Shown: piece after piece, positions 62,777-64,000 of the stretch
Layout: every line of letters begins with the position of its first letter
Numbering within the stretch: the stretch's first letter is position 1
Assembly (NCBI GenBank): GCA_026122205.1
Contig: JANCYU010000011.1
Coordinates: forward strand, 119,810 to 183,809
Direction: 5' to 3'
Length of the DNA stretch: 64,000 nucleotides
Source: Galdieria yellowstonensis
Lineage: Eukaryota; Rhodophyta; Bangiophyceae; Galdieriales; Galdieriaceae
Made by a program: the position numbers and the translations under genes
The notes under the pieces: generated by a model
The model's database searches: none
Seen by the model: the letters and a program-made list of their open reading frames with translations, nothing else
Told to the model about the DNA's origin: nothing

Positions 62777-63696
62777 ATGTTTCTTCCATTTCGATCGAAA
62801 CAGCTCGTGTGGTCGTCCTTCGATCTGCTCCTTAGAGAATGCAAACCTAGTCGTTTGGTGTCCTGCTTTTCTGTTTTTCCCTATAGAACTTTGCACAATG
62901 CTATACCAACTGGAGATAAGGAAGCTGAAACCAAACGAGTTAGAATATATACTAGAACCGGCGATAAAGGAAAGTCTAGTTTGTTGACAGGTATTTATTG
63001 CAACTGAGGCATAGCAGTCTTAGAACAGTTTTAAGTCTAGGAGAAAGAAGGCCAAAAGATGATGCAGTTTTTGAAGTACTGGGCACAATTGATGAGTTGA
63101 ATGCTCATATTGGCTTGGCTGTGGCACATTGTCGGTGCATCAAAACGCCTGGTTTCGTTGCGAAACTAGAAAATATTCAGTCAACCCTGTTTGATATAGG
63201 TGCAGTTATTGCTTCTCACAGTACGAGGCCGGATAAAATAAGAGGAAACTTGGAAATCTCAACTTTTCGTTTCGACCAAAGTAAAGCAAGTGTTTATCTT
63301 ATTGGATGAAGCTGAGGAAAACTTACTGCTCCCAGGTCAGTGAACTTGAGACGTGGATCGATGAATTCGAGGGTTCTCTGCCAGCGTTGAGAAATTTTAT
63401 CTTGCCTAGCGGTGGATTGGCAAGCGCACAGTTGCACGTCACTAGAGCAGTTGGAAGAAGAGCAGAAAGGAGATTCTGGACTGCGTTTCAGCACACACTT
63501 CCAATAATTCAAGATTTAAAGGATCAGGTGGAAACCTTACAGCACATCGGACAGTATTTGAACAGGTAGTTAAGTTTTCTTATCGCCGTTCAGGCTTCTG
63601 ACAATATTTAGGCTTGGTGACTTGCTATTTGTTGCTGCAAGACTAGCAGCTCAAGAGACCGGCAATCCAGAAGTTTTATATAAAAAGCCTGGTTAA
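62777..63696 (+). CDS. MMAB: Cob(I)alamin adenosyltransferase, PduO/MMAB type
   Basis: Four exons: 62777-62990, 63041-63291, 63336-63565 and 63612-63696 (259 aa). It makes adenosylcobalamin, the cofactor of methylmalonyl-CoA mutase, in mitochondria. ATP site IYTRTGDKGKSSLLTG-ERRP across intron 1, then VLGTIDELNAHIGLAVA; C-terminal FILPSGGLASAQLHVTRAVG, RRAERR, and NRLGDLLFVAARL across the last intron. The first 45 residues are a mitochondrial-type presequence. The third exon's start needs a GTTTAT donor at 63292; the stronger-looking GTAAAG at 63281 breaks the frame. Confidence 0.9.
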
Positions 63697-64000
63697 TATT
63701 TGTACAACGAGGGTTGTTGTTATCCTCATCAGAGTTGGATAGTATCCTGTTATCTACAAACATTTCTCGTCGTGCCTCTCTAATGATTCTTCCTTCGCAC
63801 TAGTCCCATTTGTAGATTTAACCCTAGCAAAGTCTATTTATATTGAGCCATCTTTGAGTCATAATGTTGATTTTGCATTCTAGTAAGAAACAAACAAATT
63901 GCGATTGCTGACTTTATTATTTCAATGGCATGATACTTGAACAGTTGCTACAGTAATAATGATAGAAAGACTACGGCCTATTTCTCACGAATATAGTCAC
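63697..64000. other. Right edge, no gene seen
   Basis: 304 bp after the adenosyltransferase stop. No open frame with a convincing product on either strand; it may be the 3' region of a gene beyond the window. Confidence 0.4.

Noticed and set aside
1..64000. CRISPR arrays, rRNA, tRNA, transposons, viral genes
   Set aside because: I looked for direct-repeat arrays, tRNA T-loop words and transposase or polymerase motifs and saw none; short tRNAs could still be missed without a covariance search.

Overview
The window looks like nuclear DNA of a unicellular red alga of the Cyanidiophyceae, most like Galdieria. This is inferred from gene style and content, not from a database match. The DNA is AT-rich and very gene-dense, with about 48 protein genes in 64 kb. 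Genes are interrupted by roughly 60 tiny introns, nearly all 41-75 bp, with GT-AG ends, and many neighbouring genes converge with only a few bases between their stop codons. The products are eukaryotic and photosynthetic in flavour: plastid ClpS-type adaptor, DUF1995 protein, PDX1, CCT-domain and bZIP regulators, mitochondrial TOM22 and PAM16. I saw no rRNA, tRNA, transposon or CRISPR.

Layout. 0-13.7 kb: GIY-YIG protein (cut by the left edge), bZIP factor, UDP-glucose 4-epimerase, a small MIC10-like membrane protein, CCT protein, MYG1 nuclease, CYSTM peptide, GFA/CENPV-like protein, an unknown protein, an alpha-carbonic-anhydrase-like protein that lacks zinc ligands, organellar ribosome recycling factor, A20/AN1 zinc-finger protein, a coiled-coil protein and a DUF1995 protein. 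13.7-25 kb: REEP/DP1-type ER protein, then a run rich in tRNA-related genes (RIT1, TRM82/WDR4, archease, tRNA isopentenyltransferase) mixed with PDX1, an ataxin-10-like protein, MBF1 and PAM16. 25-37 kb: BOD1/SHG1-like protein, TOE1-like deadenylase, FBXO3-like F-box/SUKH/ApaG protein, IQ-motif protein, very-long-chain 3-hydroxyacyl-CoA dehydratase, ALG1, PCID2/THP1, and a GT49 (LARGE-type) glycosyltransferase. 37-51 kb: PP1 inhibitor-3, ER cyclophilin, TFIIIC90-like protein, F-box protein, tubulin cofactor D, MGRN1-type RING ligase, pyrroline-5-carboxylate reductase, METTL6-type methyltransferase, TOM22, CLEC16A-like protein. 51-64 kb: a candidate SIAMESE-type CDK inhibitor, SHPRH-type SNF2/RING helicase, plastid ClpS-like adaptor, a fused oxalyl-CoA synthetase/decarboxylase, a MYB/SANT protein and cob(I)alamin adenosyltransferase.

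Most genes are ordinary housekeeping loci that do not form a pathway together. The strongest unusual item is the single 1095-residue protein at 57802-61141, which appears to carry two consecutive steps of oxalate breakdown (CoA activation, then decarboxylation). Others worth checking: an ATGA stop/start overlap between two same-strand genes at 38175-38178, overlapping coding 3' ends of two tRNA-related genes at 21271-21287, a GC-AG intron in TRM82, a probably non-catalytic carbonic anhydrase homologue, and E2F-like GGCGCC palindromes upstream of cell-cycle-type genes. Exon boundaries were derived by hand from reading frame, splice signals and family alignment; where the track-style longest frame begins at TTG or GTG, I moved the start to the first sensible ATG.
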